This document shows, in pieces, positions 34,439 through 43,783 of a DNA stretch of 58,642 nt. Under the pieces are notes generated by a model that saw only the letters and a program-made list of their open reading frames with translations, did no database searches and was not told the DNA's origin. A program made the translations under genes and the position numbers. The stretch is from NCBI GenBank assembly GCA_016782885.1, contig JADHXQ010000014.1:1-58642 (forward strand), read 5' to 3'. Position 1 is the stretch's first letter; each line of letters begins with the position of its first letter. The stretch comes from Phycisphaerae bacterium (lineage in GTDB: Bacteria > Planctomycetota > Phycisphaerae > SM23-33).

Positions 34439-35977
34439 CTACTTGCTCTTCCTGCCCCCGTCCACCGCGTAGAGAGTTTCGCCTGTGGCGACGTAGAGCG
34501 TTCCGTTGGCGACTGTCGGCGTCGAGTGAATCACCGCGTCGAGGCGAATCTGCCTGATTACCTTCTTCTTTTTCCCGGCCGCAAATATCCACAGATCGCC
34601 TTTGCGCCTGACACCGGTCCCGACATAGACCTTGCCGTCAACCACCATCGTGGACCCGTATATCTGACCCTCGGTATCGTGGGACCACTGCAGCTTGCCC
34701 GTTTCGGCGTCGAGACAGTGTATCTGCCCCGCATAGCTGGCGATGTACACCAGTCCGTCTTTTATGGAGACGGTGGAAATCGACTGTCCCAGGCCCATGT
34801 AAGACCATATGCGGCCTGATTTTGTGATGTCGCCGCGCTTCGTAGCGTCGATACAGTACAGCCCGCCGAGGCGCTTGCCGTGCCACGGGTCGCCCCCGGC
34901 GGCTACGTACACGCGATTCTTGTAGAACACGGGCATGGAGACGATGACCGTGGGGCTGTCGGGCGCTTTGGGATAGCTGCTGGCGCCTCCGGGCACCTTG
35001 TGTGCGGTGGTGTCGCACGTGAACTTCCAAATGGTCTTGAGCGTATTCCCGCCAGTAGCCAGCGAGGGGGCGAGGGCCTCGAACCCGTAGCACAAACCGT
35101 CGCCGCCACCGAAGAATATCTGCTTCTTGTCGCCAACCTTGCCCAGCGTCGCCGACGACCACTGGCAGTGAAAAATATCCGGTCCGATATTTGCGTCGTC
35201 GACAGCGACCAGCTTGCCCGATTTTTTGTTGAGCACGACGATGCTGGGCGCCTTGGGGTTTGCCACTTTCCTGTGCGTCCATTCCACGCCGTTGGCGGTC
35301 GACACGTACAGCAGATCGCCGTCGACCAGAATCGAGCAGTTTGTCGCGTTGTGAGGAACAGCGCCGACCGGTGCGGCCTTCATATCGAACCGCCAGATGA
35401 TGTCGGCGTCGGTATTCAGCGGTTTGAAGGCTGCTTTCCCGGGCGCCGCCATGTGCTGTCCTTCGTCGCGGTAGGGTCCGGCGTTACCGTCAGCGAGGCC
35501 ATTGATATCGAGGCAGAGCACCTCGCACCGATTCGACGCGACGTACACCCTCGAGCCCTCCGCGACCGGCGACGACGATATCCCGCAGTAATGCCAATCA
35601 CCGTATTTGACGGATTTGAGCTTGGGCACCATCAGTTGCCAGAGGAACTTTCCGTCGGCCTCGTTGAAGCACATCAGCACGCCGCGATCGCCCTGGTGGC
35701 GATCGTCGCGCGGATGGCGATTGTTAGTCCCGACCAGCACTTTGCCTTCAGCCACTATCGGGGTGGCGTAGGTTATCGATCCGAGTCGGGCGGTCCACTT
35801 GACGCCTTTGGCTTCCGCGCCGCTGGTGAAATCGTCGGCGACGCCCTTCTCGTCGGAGATCATATTCCTCGTGTGCTTTTGACCCCATTGGGGCTGGTCG
35901 CCGGCCCGGAGGGGCGATGTAATCCACGCCGCGGCACACAGGCACGCCATCAGTAACGGTGCAATTCTGCAAATCAT
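34439..35977 (-). CDS. Secreted PQQ-like beta-propeller protein
   Basis: 512 residues from ATG 35977, with AAGGA 8 bases before it; an in-frame ATG 30 bases earlier lacks a site. A signal peptide of about 25 residues is present (PLLMACLCAAAWITSPLRAG). The rest consists of propeller blades such as ADGKFLWQLMVP, RVYVASNRCEVLCLDINGLADG and IHCLDAETGKLQWSHDTEG. There are no visible quinoprotein dehydrogenase disulfide or catalytic motifs, so a structural or scaffolding role is more likely than PQQ-dependent oxidation. It lies 35 bases downstream of the much larger propeller gene, apparently the last gene of the minus-strand run. Confidence 0.85.
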   Translation of the reverse strand: MICRIAPLLMACLCAAAWITSPLRAGDQPQWGQKHTRNMISDEKGVADDFTSGAEAKGVKWTARLGSITYATPIVAEGKVLVGTNNRHPRDDRHQGDRGVLMCFNEADGKFLWQLMVPKLKSVKYGDWHYCGISSSPVAEGSRVYVASNRCEVLCLDINGLADGNAGPYRDEGQHMAAPGKAAFKPLNTDADIIWRFDMKAAPVGAVPHNATNCSILVDGDLLYVSTANGVEWTHRKVANPKAPSIVVLNKKSGKLVAVDDANIGPDIFHCQWSSATLGKVGDKKQIFFGGGDGLCYGFEALAPSLATGGNTLKTIWKFTCDTTAHKVPGGASSYPKAPDSPTVIVSMPVFYKNRVYVAAGGDPWHGKRLGGLYCIDATKRGDITKSGRIWSYMGLGQSISTVSIKDGLVYIASYAGQIHCLDAETGKLQWSHDTEGQIYGSTMVVDGKVYVGTGVRRKGDLWIFAAGKKKKVIRQIRLDAVIHSTPTVANGTLYVATGETLYAVDGGRKSK

Positions 35978-36012
35978 GTTATTATTCCTTCGCGGATGCC
36001 CGCGCATCGGGA

Positions 36013-39000
36013 CTACTTTTTCTCGACCAGCAGTTCAACACCGCACAGCAGCGTTCTGCCTGATGCGGCCTTGAGTGTTATTTCGATCGGCCCGTCGGTC
36101 TTTGAATACTTAAACTCTCTCGCGATCACTTTTCTCGGCACGCCGGCGGCGGCTAGGATGTCGAAATCCTTCAGCACTTCCTTACCGTCCAGCGATACGG
36201 TGAAAACTCTCCGGCCGGTTTTGGCTGAGATATCGGGCTCCGCAAAATACAAACGCAGCGCAGCGGGCGCTATGTCGGTGTCTATGGTAATACTCGACGC
36301 GGCAAGGATCCCCGAGGCCCCCACCCAGACGTGGCTCGTTCCGGTAAAGGCCGAAGAATGGTAGTTGAAGCATTCTTCCTTCTCTTCCTCTTCACCCTTT
36401 TCACGCTTTTTGCCCTTGATCCTGACGCCGACGGGAGGCTCTGGGGGGACCTTGATTTCGACCGGTTTCTCCGACGGTTTGGGTTTCTTGGGCGGCTTGG
36501 GTTTCCTGAAACCCTTCACCGACACGTCCTTCCAGAATGTTCCGTCGCCGTCCAGACGGTCTCCGGGCGCCCCGAAGTTCAGACCAATGTTGCTGCCAGG
36601 CTTGAAAACACCCGCGTAGGTCCACGTTTCGACTTCCGGCATATGCACCAGCGCCAGGGAACTCTGGTTCTGATAGCTGCACGTGCATGTGCGAGTGTAG
36701 TCAGGTGCGTTGAGCACGCCGTCGGCCACTATCAAATTGGAGGTGCAACTCGACTTGAATCCGCCGAAATTGCCCGTACCGCTTTCCTTCGTCAGGTCGT
36801 AGTACCCCGCCGCGCCGCTGCGGAAAGTAAGCAGGTTCTCGGAGGCGATGGCGGTATTGCATCCGTACGTTCGCGTCCATTTCCAGCCCGTCTCCTTGCC
36901 TGTCATCAGTTTCAGACCGTATCCGCGGGAACCGTTTGTAATAAGCCGGTCGTGGTGGATAATCAGCGGTCCGCCGTAGGATATCTTCAAGTCCGTCCAG
37001 ACCACCTCGCCGGTTTTGGCCCGGTAGACCGTTATCCCCCTTCCGACATCGTCAAACGCGCGGTCGCGGTAGGCGCTGCCGCAGTGAACCAGCACGTCAT
37101 GCTCCGCCGAATACGCCAGCCACGTTCCGAATACATCTTCATCGGTCTTCCAGATGACCTTGCCCGTTCGAGCGTCAAGGGCGTACAGTGTAGCCGGTCG
37201 CTCGAGTTTGAGCCCGCGGCGCTTGAGCCATCCGAGTTTCCCGCGGCTCATTGCATCTATACAGAATACTTTATCGCCGGCGGGCACGATCGCGTTGTGG
37301 CGGAAGTTGCTCACCGCGTCGCGCGACCAGAGCACCTTTCCGCTCTTGCGGTCCATCACGACAAGTTTCTTGGAAGACGACGCGTAATCAGCGTTGATTT
37401 TCACGCCGGCGATATCCTTAAAGGCCTTCCCGAGCTCGACCTTCGGGAGCTTCTCGCCTCTTTTCAGCTTGGGGGGCTCGACGTGAAGCGGTTTGCCCGC
37501 GGCTATCAGCAAATCGTCCCAGACCGTCATCCATCCCCACTTGGTCTTCAAACCGTCCTGGTCGCTCAGTGTGAGTGTGCGCAGGGTTTTTCCGTCGGCC
37601 GGATCAAGGACCCGGCACGATTCGGGCGTCATAACGTATACCTCGTCCATCATCGAAACATAGTTGCTTCCGATCTGTCCGGCGCCGGGATGATGCAGGA
37701 TATTATCGTAGAACCGCCCGAGCCCCTTGATCCTGCGCTGCCAGAGAACCCGCCCGGTATACACGTCCACCGCCCGCATCATGTCGCGTCCCTCGATGAA
37801 CAGCCTTCCGCCGATCACCTGCGGCGAGGGTCCGTGCCCGTGGCGCGGAAGGATCTCGTCGTTTGGCGGACCGCCGAACCACAGAAGACCCAGCGGCAGC
37901 TTGACTACGCGGTCTTTGGACACCAGCGTCCTGGCCGCGTCGCCATACTGGTGGGTCCAGGTCCCGCTTCCGGGCAATGCGCCATGGCGCCGCAGCACGA
38001 CTTTCATATCTCCGCTTCCATCGGCGATGCAGATCACCCCTCCGTACGGGCGAAGCGTCCCAGCCGGTCGGCTTCCTTCTTTGCAGGCGGCCGCCAGATC
38101 CGCCGACGGCGAGATAATCAGGTTCGCAAGATACTGCGGAAACTCGAACGTCGCCGGATCGCCGACAAATGCCGCAACCCGCCGGCCGTACAAACCCGCG
38201 GCGTCCATTCGGCGACGCAGCGCATCGACCTTGCCCGCGTCACTGTCGACGACCGCGATGTGAAACTTCGACTGCCTGACAAGTTCGTCCACCATACCGC
38301 CGCCGGCGAGCCCCAACTGCACGCAATATCCCTCATCCGTACCGGCTGCCTGAATCGCCTTCCCGACGACAGAGGCCCATTTCGCGTTTTCTTTCATCTC
38401 GACGGCAGCTTCCAGGTCATGTCGCGGGGGCTTTTCGCCCCCGGCGCCGAAACAGTAAATACCGCCCTCCAGTGTGACCGCAAAAACCTTGTCGTCGCCG
38501 GTGATCATGGTCCAGACTTCCCCGTCGACCTTGCCCTGCCAGGTGATCTTCGGCTTGTCGTTCCGCGAGACGTCGATGGCGACCACCGTCTGACCGCTCG
38601 CCGAAGCGTAAAGGAAATCGCCCGCTTTGAAAAACACCTTCGCCAGCGCGGGGGTGAGGTCATTGACGTGCTGCGGTTCCAGGATAAACTCGGTGATCTT
38701 CTTCTTTTTATCATTCACCATGATATAGCGGCTGATCTTTTTCGGCTCGGTCTTGAGGACTTCGAGCCCGTCTACCGAGGCACGATACACAGCTTCTTCA
38801 GCGAACACACCGTCGAACGGGGCGCCCAGAAGACCTTTTCCGTCCACCTTGCCTTTCTTGTCTTTCCTGGTGGCGATGAAGCCCGGAACCCAGAAGTAGT
38901 TTCCGAAGATCGTCACATGGCATCCGCCCCCTTTCTTACCCGAAGACTGGTGGAAGAAGACCAGCTTACCGGTCTCTTTGTCCAGGACGGCGGGTACCGC

Positions 39001-39750
39001 CCGACCGCACGGGACATAAAGCCAATCTTCCGAAATCGCCAGATACCCCTGCGGCGCCAGCGACGAAAACGAGGTCGCACCGCTGTGGGGAAGGCTCCTC
39101 CACTCCGTACCGCTCTTTGTCCATACGACCTTGCCCGTTTCGGCATCGAGGCAGTGTACGAACGTGCCCATGAACGGCCAGATCCCCGCGCCGAAATAAA
39201 CCTTGCCCTCGCAGGCTATCGCGCTGCCCCGAGCCGGCCACATACCCGTCAAACGGTTATTACCGATCACCCTGCGATCACCCGGACCGCCGCGGAACTT
39301 CCAGTTCAACTTTCCGTCGGCGGCATCGAGGCAGTAAAGGTATCCGTCGTCTGAGGTGAAGTATAACTTGCCCTTGAATGCCATCGGTGCAAACCGCACC
39401 GGACCGGAGGCGTAGAACCGCCACTTGAGCGCACCGGTGCGCGTGTCGTATGCGGTGACGCTGTCGGCGACCATCGAGGCGACAAACAGCAGTTTGCCCG
39501 CGACGATCGGGTGGTAGGACGTGTCGAACTGCAGTCGATCCTGGCTTGCCGGCCAGGCGGATTTCGGCTTTGCGAGTTGGCGAACCCACATCAGCTTCAA
39601 ATCGCCCGGAGGCGCCTTGGGAACCACGGCGGTCTTGGCGTTGTTGAACCTCTGCTGAGGCCAGTCGCCACCGTTCGCCGGCGAGGCCGCCGCGGAAAGG
39701 ACCGTCAGGCAGATGATATACGAGACGTACGTTTGAGACTTTATTCGCAT
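36013..39750 (-). CDS. Giant secreted propeller protein with nested Rossmann/methyltransferase-like and malectin-like domains
   Basis: 1245 residues. A signal peptide covers residues 1-28. Residues of about 30-440 are PQQ-like propeller blades (AYDTRTGALKWRF, YCLDAADGKLNWKF, HCLDAETGKVVWTK). Residues of about 455-580 switch to an alpha/beta fold resembling a SAM-dependent methyltransferase (VQLGLAGGGMVDELVRQ, then HIAVVDSDAGKVDALRRRMD, then NLIISPSAD). A second propeller set runs to about 1010 (RAVDVYTGRVLWQRR, YALDARTGKVIWKTD). A lysine/proline/glutamate-rich linker follows. The last about 90 residues resemble a malectin-type carbohydrate-binding domain (LRLYFAEPDI, FTVSLDGKEVLKDFDI). A methyltransferase-like fold in a secreted protein is odd. 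Confidence 0.85.
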   Translation of the reverse strand: MRIKSQTYVSYIICLTVLSAAASPANGGDWPQQRFNNAKTAVVPKAPPGDLKLMWVRQLAKPKSAWPASQDRLQFDTSYHPIVAGKLLFVASMVADSVTAYDTRTGALKWRFYASGPVRFAPMAFKGKLYFTSDDGYLYCLDAADGKLNWKFRGGPGDRRVIGNNRLTGMWPARGSAIACEGKVYFGAGIWPFMGTFVHCLDAETGKVVWTKSGTEWRSLPHSGATSFSSLAPQGYLAISEDWLYVPCGRAVPAVLDKETGKLVFFHQSSGKKGGGCHVTIFGNYFWVPGFIATRKDKKGKVDGKGLLGAPFDGVFAEEAVYRASVDGLEVLKTEPKKISRYIMVNDKKKKITEFILEPQHVNDLTPALAKVFFKAGDFLYASASGQTVVAIDVSRNDKPKITWQGKVDGEVWTMITGDDKVFAVTLEGGIYCFGAGGEKPPRHDLEAAVEMKENAKWASVVGKAIQAAGTDEGYCVQLGLAGGGMVDELVRQSKFHIAVVDSDAGKVDALRRRMDAAGLYGRRVAAFVGDPATFEFPQYLANLIISPSADLAAACKEGSRPAGTLRPYGGVICIADGSGDMKVVLRRHGALPGSGTWTHQYGDAARTLVSKDRVVKLPLGLLWFGGPPNDEILPRHGHGPSPQVIGGRLFIEGRDMMRAVDVYTGRVLWQRRIKGLGRFYDNILHHPGAGQIGSNYVSMMDEVYVMTPESCRVLDPADGKTLRTLTLSDQDGLKTKWGWMTVWDDLLIAAGKPLHVEPPKLKRGEKLPKVELGKAFKDIAGVKINADYASSSKKLVVMDRKSGKVLWSRDAVSNFRHNAIVPAGDKVFCIDAMSRGKLGWLKRRGLKLERPATLYALDARTGKVIWKTDEDVFGTWLAYSAEHDVLVHCGSAYRDRAFDDVGRGITVYRAKTGEVVWTDLKISYGGPLIIHHDRLITNGSRGYGLKLMTGKETGWKWTRTYGCNTAIASENLLTFRSGAAGYYDLTKESGTGNFGGFKSSCTSNLIVADGVLNAPDYTRTCTCSYQNQSSLALVHMPEVETWTYAGVFKPGSNIGLNFGAPGDRLDGDGTFWKDVSVKGFRKPKPPKKPKPSEKPVEIKVPPEPPVGVRIKGKKREKGEEEEKEECFNYHSSAFTGTSHVWVGASGILAASSITIDTDIAPAALRLYFAEPDISAKTGRRVFTVSLDGKEVLKDFDILAAAGVPRKVIAREFKYSKTDGPIEITLKAASGRTLLCGVELLVEKK

Positions 39751-39772
39751 GCGTTTAGCTCCGGATCAGTTT

Positions 39773-40495
39773 CTAGTCTATCGTTTTATCGGCAGGCGGG
39801 CAAAGCAACCTCCGTACGGCATCGTCGGCGGGACCGTCAGTCAGTTCGTCCAGCGTACCTGTCTGGATGAGCTTCCCTTCCGACATTATCCCCACACGGT
39901 CGTGGACTGCCGCCGCTTCCTGGCGGCTGTGACATACGTGGATCGTCGCGACGCTGAATTCTCTCTGCACCCTGCCCAGCACGATGCATATTTCGCGTCG
40001 TGTGGGTTCGTCCAGCGCGCTTACGGGCTCATCGAGCAGCAGCAGTTTCGGTTTGTGCGCCAAGGCTCTGGCCAGCGCAACCTTCTGCCTCTCACCCCCG
40101 CTGAGGTTCACCGTCGAACGGGCAAGCAAGCCGCCGATACCAAGAGACTCCACGATCGGTCCAATTTCCCCGGCCGCCTGTTTCTTCGACTCACCCGCCA
40201 CTTCCAGCGCGAAAGTGACGTTTCTCAGAACACTCAGGTGGGGCATGAGGCATGAATCCTGGGGCACGTAACCCACGCCCCGCAGGCGAGGCGGCAGGCC
40301 GGTTACGTCGCGCCCGCCGATCGTTATTCGCCCGGATCGCGCACGGGTGAGCCCACAGATCGACTTGACCAGCAAGCTCTTGCCCGAACCGGTGGCGCCC
40401 ATGAGTACAAAATACTCCTCGGGCTTCACGTGCAGACAGATATCGTGCAGTTCAAAACTGCCAACGCAAAACCCGAGATTCTGCACCTTAAGCAT
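39773..40495 (-). CDS. ABC transporter ATP-binding protein, molybdate/tungstate type
   Basis: 240 residues from ATG 40495; an in-frame GTG 12 bases earlier overlaps the permease stop and cannot be excluded. All ATPase motifs are present: Walker A GATGSGKS, Q-loop YVPQDSCLMPHL, signature LSGGERQK, Walker B LLLLDEPVSALD and the H-loop HVCHSRQEA. The order and neighbours (permease, then two ModA-like binding proteins upstream) fit an oxyanion importer of the ModABC/WtpABC/TupABC group. No C-terminal TOBE (mop) domain is present. Confidence 0.9.
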   Translation of the reverse strand: MLKVQNLGFCVGSFELHDICLHVKPEEYFVLMGATGSGKSLLVKSICGLTRARSGRITIGGRDVTGLPPRLRGVGYVPQDSCLMPHLSVLRNVTFALEVAGESKKQAAGEIGPIVESLGIGGLLARSTVNLSGGERQKVALARALAHKPKLLLLDEPVSALDEPTRREICIVLGRVQREFSVATIHVCHSRQEAAAVHDRVGIMSEGKLIQTGTLDELTDGPADDAVRRLLCPPADKTID

Positions 40496-40497
40496 TC

Positions 40498-41364
40498 TTA
40501 GTGCCACTTCCTTCCCGGCGCCAACCAGTGAACTATCGCCAGGGCTACCGAGGCCATGGCGACCATTACCAGAGCCACCGCCAGCGAAACCTCCTCCTTA
40601 CCGATACTAAGTTCGAGATAGATGAGGGTTGGCAGCGTGCGAACCCTCACGGAGGTGCCCACGAAGACTACCAGTGGACCGAACACGCCGATGGCCCGAG
40701 CCCACGCCATTATCGATCCGGCGATCAGACCATTCTTCGCCAGCGGCAAGGTGACCCGGCAGAACGCCTGCAGATCCGTGCAGCCCAACGACATCGCCAC
40801 CTGCTCCAGGCGACGATCAACCGAATCGTAAGCGGCTTTGGCGGACCTGATGGCGTACGAAGCTGAGATGATGAACTGACACAAAACAATTCCGACCATC
40901 GAATGCATCGTCAGGCCGGTTCGCTCGTGCGTCGCGGTTCGCTTGTACATCTCCACCTCCATAGTTTTCCCAGGTTCGTAGGCGAAGAATATCAAGAGCA
41001 AGACACCGACCACCACCGGAGGCAGAAGGATCGGGATATCGGCGATAGTGTCGAGGATCGCATGCCCTGGAAAGCGGTACCGGCTGAGAGCATATCCGGC
41101 GGTAACCGCGAATATCACCACCAGCACAAGCGTAATCAGCGAACCTACGACGCTAATCTGCGCCGCGTGCAGGAAGTCCGGTGAAGAAATGATCTCCTTA
41201 AATGTCTCGAACGAAAGATACTCGTATCGAAAACCGGTTACGATCAGCGTCACGACAATCACCACAAACAGCGACAGATAAGACAGACAGATAAGGCTCA
41301 GCGCACTGGTGCGCCGCCCGGCTAGGGGGGGGAACTCGGAGGCTGTCTTTCGGCCTGCCTTCAA
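40498..41364 (-). CDS. ABC transporter permease, molybdate/tungstate type
   Basis: 288 residues from an unusual TTG at 41364; AAGGAG lies 6 bases before it and no ATG or GTG is better placed, so the ribosome-binding site decides. About six membrane helices are visible, with the permease EAA-type loop (EQVAMSLGCTDLQAFCRVTLPLAKNG as EQVAMSLGC...RVTLPLA). Helix content such as VVVGVLLLIFFAYEPG and SVRVRTLPTLIYLELS resembles CysW/ModB-type permeases. It works with the ATPase whose gene begins 2 bases after its stop and with one or both of the upstream binding proteins. Confidence 0.88.
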   Translation of the reverse strand: MKAGRKTASEFPPLAGRRTSALSLICLSYLSLFVVIVVTLIVTGFRYEYLSFETFKEIISSPDFLHAAQISVVGSLITLVLVVIFAVTAGYALSRYRFPGHAILDTIADIPILLPPVVVGVLLLIFFAYEPGKTMEVEMYKRTATHERTGLTMHSMVGIVLCQFIISASYAIRSAKAAYDSVDRRLEQVAMSLGCTDLQAFCRVTLPLAKNGLIAGSIMAWARAIGVFGPLVVFVGTSVRVRTLPTLIYLELSIGKEEVSLAVALVMVAMASVALAIVHWLAPGRKWH

Positions 41365-41392
41365 TCTCTGCTCCTTGCCTCAGGCACAACGG

Positions 41393-42172
41393 CTAGGGCT
41401 CGCTCGTGCGGTATCCGTACCGTTTCAGGATCTCCTGACCGACCGGACCGGTAACGAAATCCACGAATTTGCGGGCATCGTCTTTGTGACGACCGGTGCT
41501 CAGCATTCCGACAACGACGCGGGAGATCAGGTTCCGTTCCAGCGGAATCTCGATCATATCCAACGCGTCTGAGTTGTTGATCGCGATTGCGTCCCAGACA
41601 ATCGCCGCATCGGCTCGCCTGGTCTTCACGAACAGACCCAGTTCATTTACCGTCTTGGACCGCATCAGACGTTGGGGATCGATCGCCTTCATGTCCAATC
41701 CGTTCTTCTTGAATATCTTCCCGCTGGCCTTTCCGACCTGGCAGAACTCGTTGCCCAGCGCTATCGTAAGACCTTCGCGCAGCAGATCCTCAAGACGCAG
41801 AATCTTCTCCGGATTGCCCTTGCGTACGATAATGACCGGCACGAAATACGCCACTTGCCTGCGGTCTTCGACGATGCCCGAATCGGCGTGAAGTTGATCG
41901 ACCCAGCCAACATCGCCAGGCATGAACAGATCGCCGTCTTTGGCGATTTTGGCGCGGGCCATCATAGGCCCGCTACCGCCGTACTCCACGTCGATACGCA
42001 CGTCGGACTGCTGACCGAAGGCTTTGATCAGTTCGTCAACGCCCTTTCGCATACCGGCTCCGGCGTAGAGCTTCACCACCTTATCGCCCGATTCGTCGCG
42101 CCCGCAGCCCGGGGCGAAAGACAGCGCCGCGACAAACCCCGCGGCCAACAATACCGTAATTGCTCGTTTCAC
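41393..42172 (-). CDS. ModA-like substrate-binding lipoprotein 2
   Basis: 259 residues. The signal peptide ends with a lipobox-like FAPGC. The mature part follows the type II periplasmic binding protein pattern of ModA/WtpA: LYAGAGMRKGVDELIKAF, VDVEYGGSGPMMARAKI-like (DVEYGGSGPMM), DLFMPGDVGWVDQL, VIIVRKGNPEKI and ADAAIVWDAIAI. Molybdate, tungstate or another small oxyanion is a reasonable guess. It sits directly before the permease gene, so it is the probable cognate binding protein. Confidence 0.85.
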   Translation of the reverse strand: MKRAITVLLAAGFVAALSFAPGCGRDESGDKVVKLYAGAGMRKGVDELIKAFGQQSDVRIDVEYGGSGPMMARAKIAKDGDLFMPGDVGWVDQLHADSGIVEDRRQVAYFVPVIIVRKGNPEKILRLEDLLREGLTIALGNEFCQVGKASGKIFKKNGLDMKAIDPQRLMRSKTVNELGLFVKTRRADAAIVWDAIAINNSDALDMIEIPLERNLISRVVVGMLSTGRHKDDARKFVDFVTGPVGQEILKRYGYRTSEP

Positions 42173-42184
42173 CAGTTCGTTCTC

Positions 42185-43117
42185 TTATTTCGCCGCGGCT
42201 TCAGTAGTCGGTGATTTCTTGGCGGGGATCTTCTCCCCGTTCTCGTACATTTTCACGGCGCCGCCAATATCCGTAAAGCCGAATTTCTTAAACTTCTTCT
42301 GTGCTTCGTCGGAGGCTATGAATTCGGCGAACTTGCGTGCGGCCTCGGGCTTCTTGGAGCAATTCAGCGTGATCATCGTCACGCCAATGCGGCCGATGTC
42401 CCTGACTACTTCGGTGGCGCTGGTTATGGTGTCCACGCCGGGCGTGGGCAAGTCCTTGCCGATCGAGACCACTTCCACCGCATCGCCCCGCAGATGCGCC
42501 ACAGCGTTCCATACGATCGCCGCGTCGAACTTGCGGTTCTTGACGGTGTCGCACGTCCTGGAACCGGACCGATAGGTCACGATTTCCTTCTCGACGCCGT
42601 CTTTTCGCAGGAACACGCGCTTGTCTTCCTGTACTATCTCGACGCCGGCCTTGCCGAACATCGTCGCGAGCATGTGCCCGCACGTGGAATACTCCAGGTC
42701 GGTCACCGCGACCTTAATGTCCTTGCCCGCCAGATCGGCCAGGCCCTTGATCTTGCTCGGGTTGCCCGGTTGGACAACGATAACCGGCGTGATCTGCGAG
42801 ACCAGCCAGGCGTCGACGCCGAATTTGCCCTTCTTGCCCTCCATGAGTTCGTCCATGAAGGGATCGTGGCAGATGAAGACGTCGGCGGATTTCTCCAAAC
42901 GAATGCGATTCAGCAGCACGCCCGAGCCGCCCTTGTCGATCTCGACCTTCTGCCCGGTCTTCTTCTCGTAGATCTCGACCAGTTCAGCCATCGCCGGCTG
43001 CATCGTTCCGCCGACGTAAAACACCAGCGGTTTGTCCTCGGGATTCTCCCTTCCACACCCCGCCAGACAACACGCAGCCACACCGACAACCATCGCTACA
43101 TACCCGAACCGTTTCAT
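42185..43117 (-). CDS. ModA-like substrate-binding lipoprotein 1
   Basis: 310 residues. The lipobox is CLAGC. The mature protein shows the same fold and order of motifs as its neighbour: FYVGGTMQPAMAELVEIY, IDKGGSGVLLNRIR, DVFICHDPFMDEL, VIVVQPGNPSKI and FDAAIVWNAVAHL. The C-terminus has a lysine- and alanine-rich tail. It starts 14 bases after a MacB/LolD-type ATPase gene and ends 12 bases before the second binding protein. The two are clearly paralogous but well diverged, so their ligands may differ. Confidence 0.85.
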   Translation of the reverse strand: MKRFGYVAMVVGVAACCLAGCGRENPEDKPLVFYVGGTMQPAMAELVEIYEKKTGQKVEIDKGGSGVLLNRIRLEKSADVFICHDPFMDELMEGKKGKFGVDAWLVSQITPVIVVQPGNPSKIKGLADLAGKDIKVAVTDLEYSTCGHMLATMFGKAGVEIVQEDKRVFLRKDGVEKEIVTYRSGSRTCDTVKNRKFDAAIVWNAVAHLRGDAVEVVSIGKDLPTPGVDTITSATEVVRDIGRIGVTMITLNCSKKPEAARKFAEFIASDEAQKKFKKFGFTDIGGAVKMYENGEKIPAKKSPTTEAAAK

Positions 43118-43131
43118 TGCCTGTCCTTTCC

Positions 43132-43776
43132 TTATGCTTTCGCAAGCTGGATTACGCGGTCGGCCTTCCCCGCCGCATCGGAATCGTGAGTGACCATCAG
43201 CACCGCCCCGCCGGAAGCGGCGAATTCTCTCATGTAGTTCAGCACGATCGCCCCGCTGTTTGCGTCGAGATTGCCCGTCGGTTCGTCGGCCAGCAGGAGT
43301 TTCGGGCGGTTCAGCAGCGCCCTTGCAAGGGCGGTCCGCTGGCGCTCTCCTGTGCTCAGTTCTCCGGGCAGGTGACCGATCCGGTCGGCCAGGCCGAAAT
43401 GCTCGATCAGGTCCATGGCGCGGGGGCGGGCATCGGGCGAATCGTGAGCCATAGACGGTGATAGAACGTTATCCAGCACGTCGAGGTACGGAACGAGGTG
43501 AAACTGCTGAAAGACAAACCCGATATGCGTCGCCCGGAAGTCGGCGCGGGCCTCGGATGATAGTTCGTACGGATCGCTGCCGGAGACGAACACCTGCCCG
43601 CTGTCAGGTCTGAGCAGCCCGCCGGCGGCAAGCAGCAGCGTGCTCTTACCGCATCCGCTTTGACCCTGGACGGCCATAAACTCGCCCGGACCAACTCGCA
43701 GCGACATGCCGTCAAGCACCGCGACGGCCTTTCCGCCGACAGTGTAGGTTTTGGATATTTCGCGAATATCGAGCAT
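43132..43776 (-). CDS. ABC ATPase of the LolD/MacB type
   Basis: 214 residues. Motifs are Walker A GQSGCGKST, the Q-loop FVFQQFHLVPYLDVLDNV, signature LSTGERQR, Walker B LLADEPTGNLD and the VTHDSDAA H-loop. FQQFHLVPYL and EPTGNLD are hallmarks of the LolD/MacB/FtsE mechanotransmission group, which act with FtsX-fold permeases and do not form channels. The partner permease gene lies 7 bases upstream. Confidence 0.9.
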   Translation of the reverse strand: MLDIREISKTYTVGGKAVAVLDGMSLRVGPGEFMAVQGQSGCGKSTLLLAAGGLLRPDSGQVFVSGSDPYELSSEARADFRATHIGFVFQQFHLVPYLDVLDNVLSPSMAHDSPDARPRAMDLIEHFGLADRIGHLPGELSTGERQRTALARALLNRPKLLLADEPTGNLDANSGAIVLNYMREFAASGGAVLMVTHDSDAAGKADRVIQLAKA

Positions 43777-43783
43777 CTAAGGC

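Noticed and set aside
36331..39354. A 1007-residue open frame on the plus strand opposite the giant propeller gene
   Set aside because: It lies wholly opposite a well-supported propeller gene with recognisable blades and signal peptide. It has no ribosome-binding site or recognisable domain, and such antisense frames are expected in GC-rich DNA.
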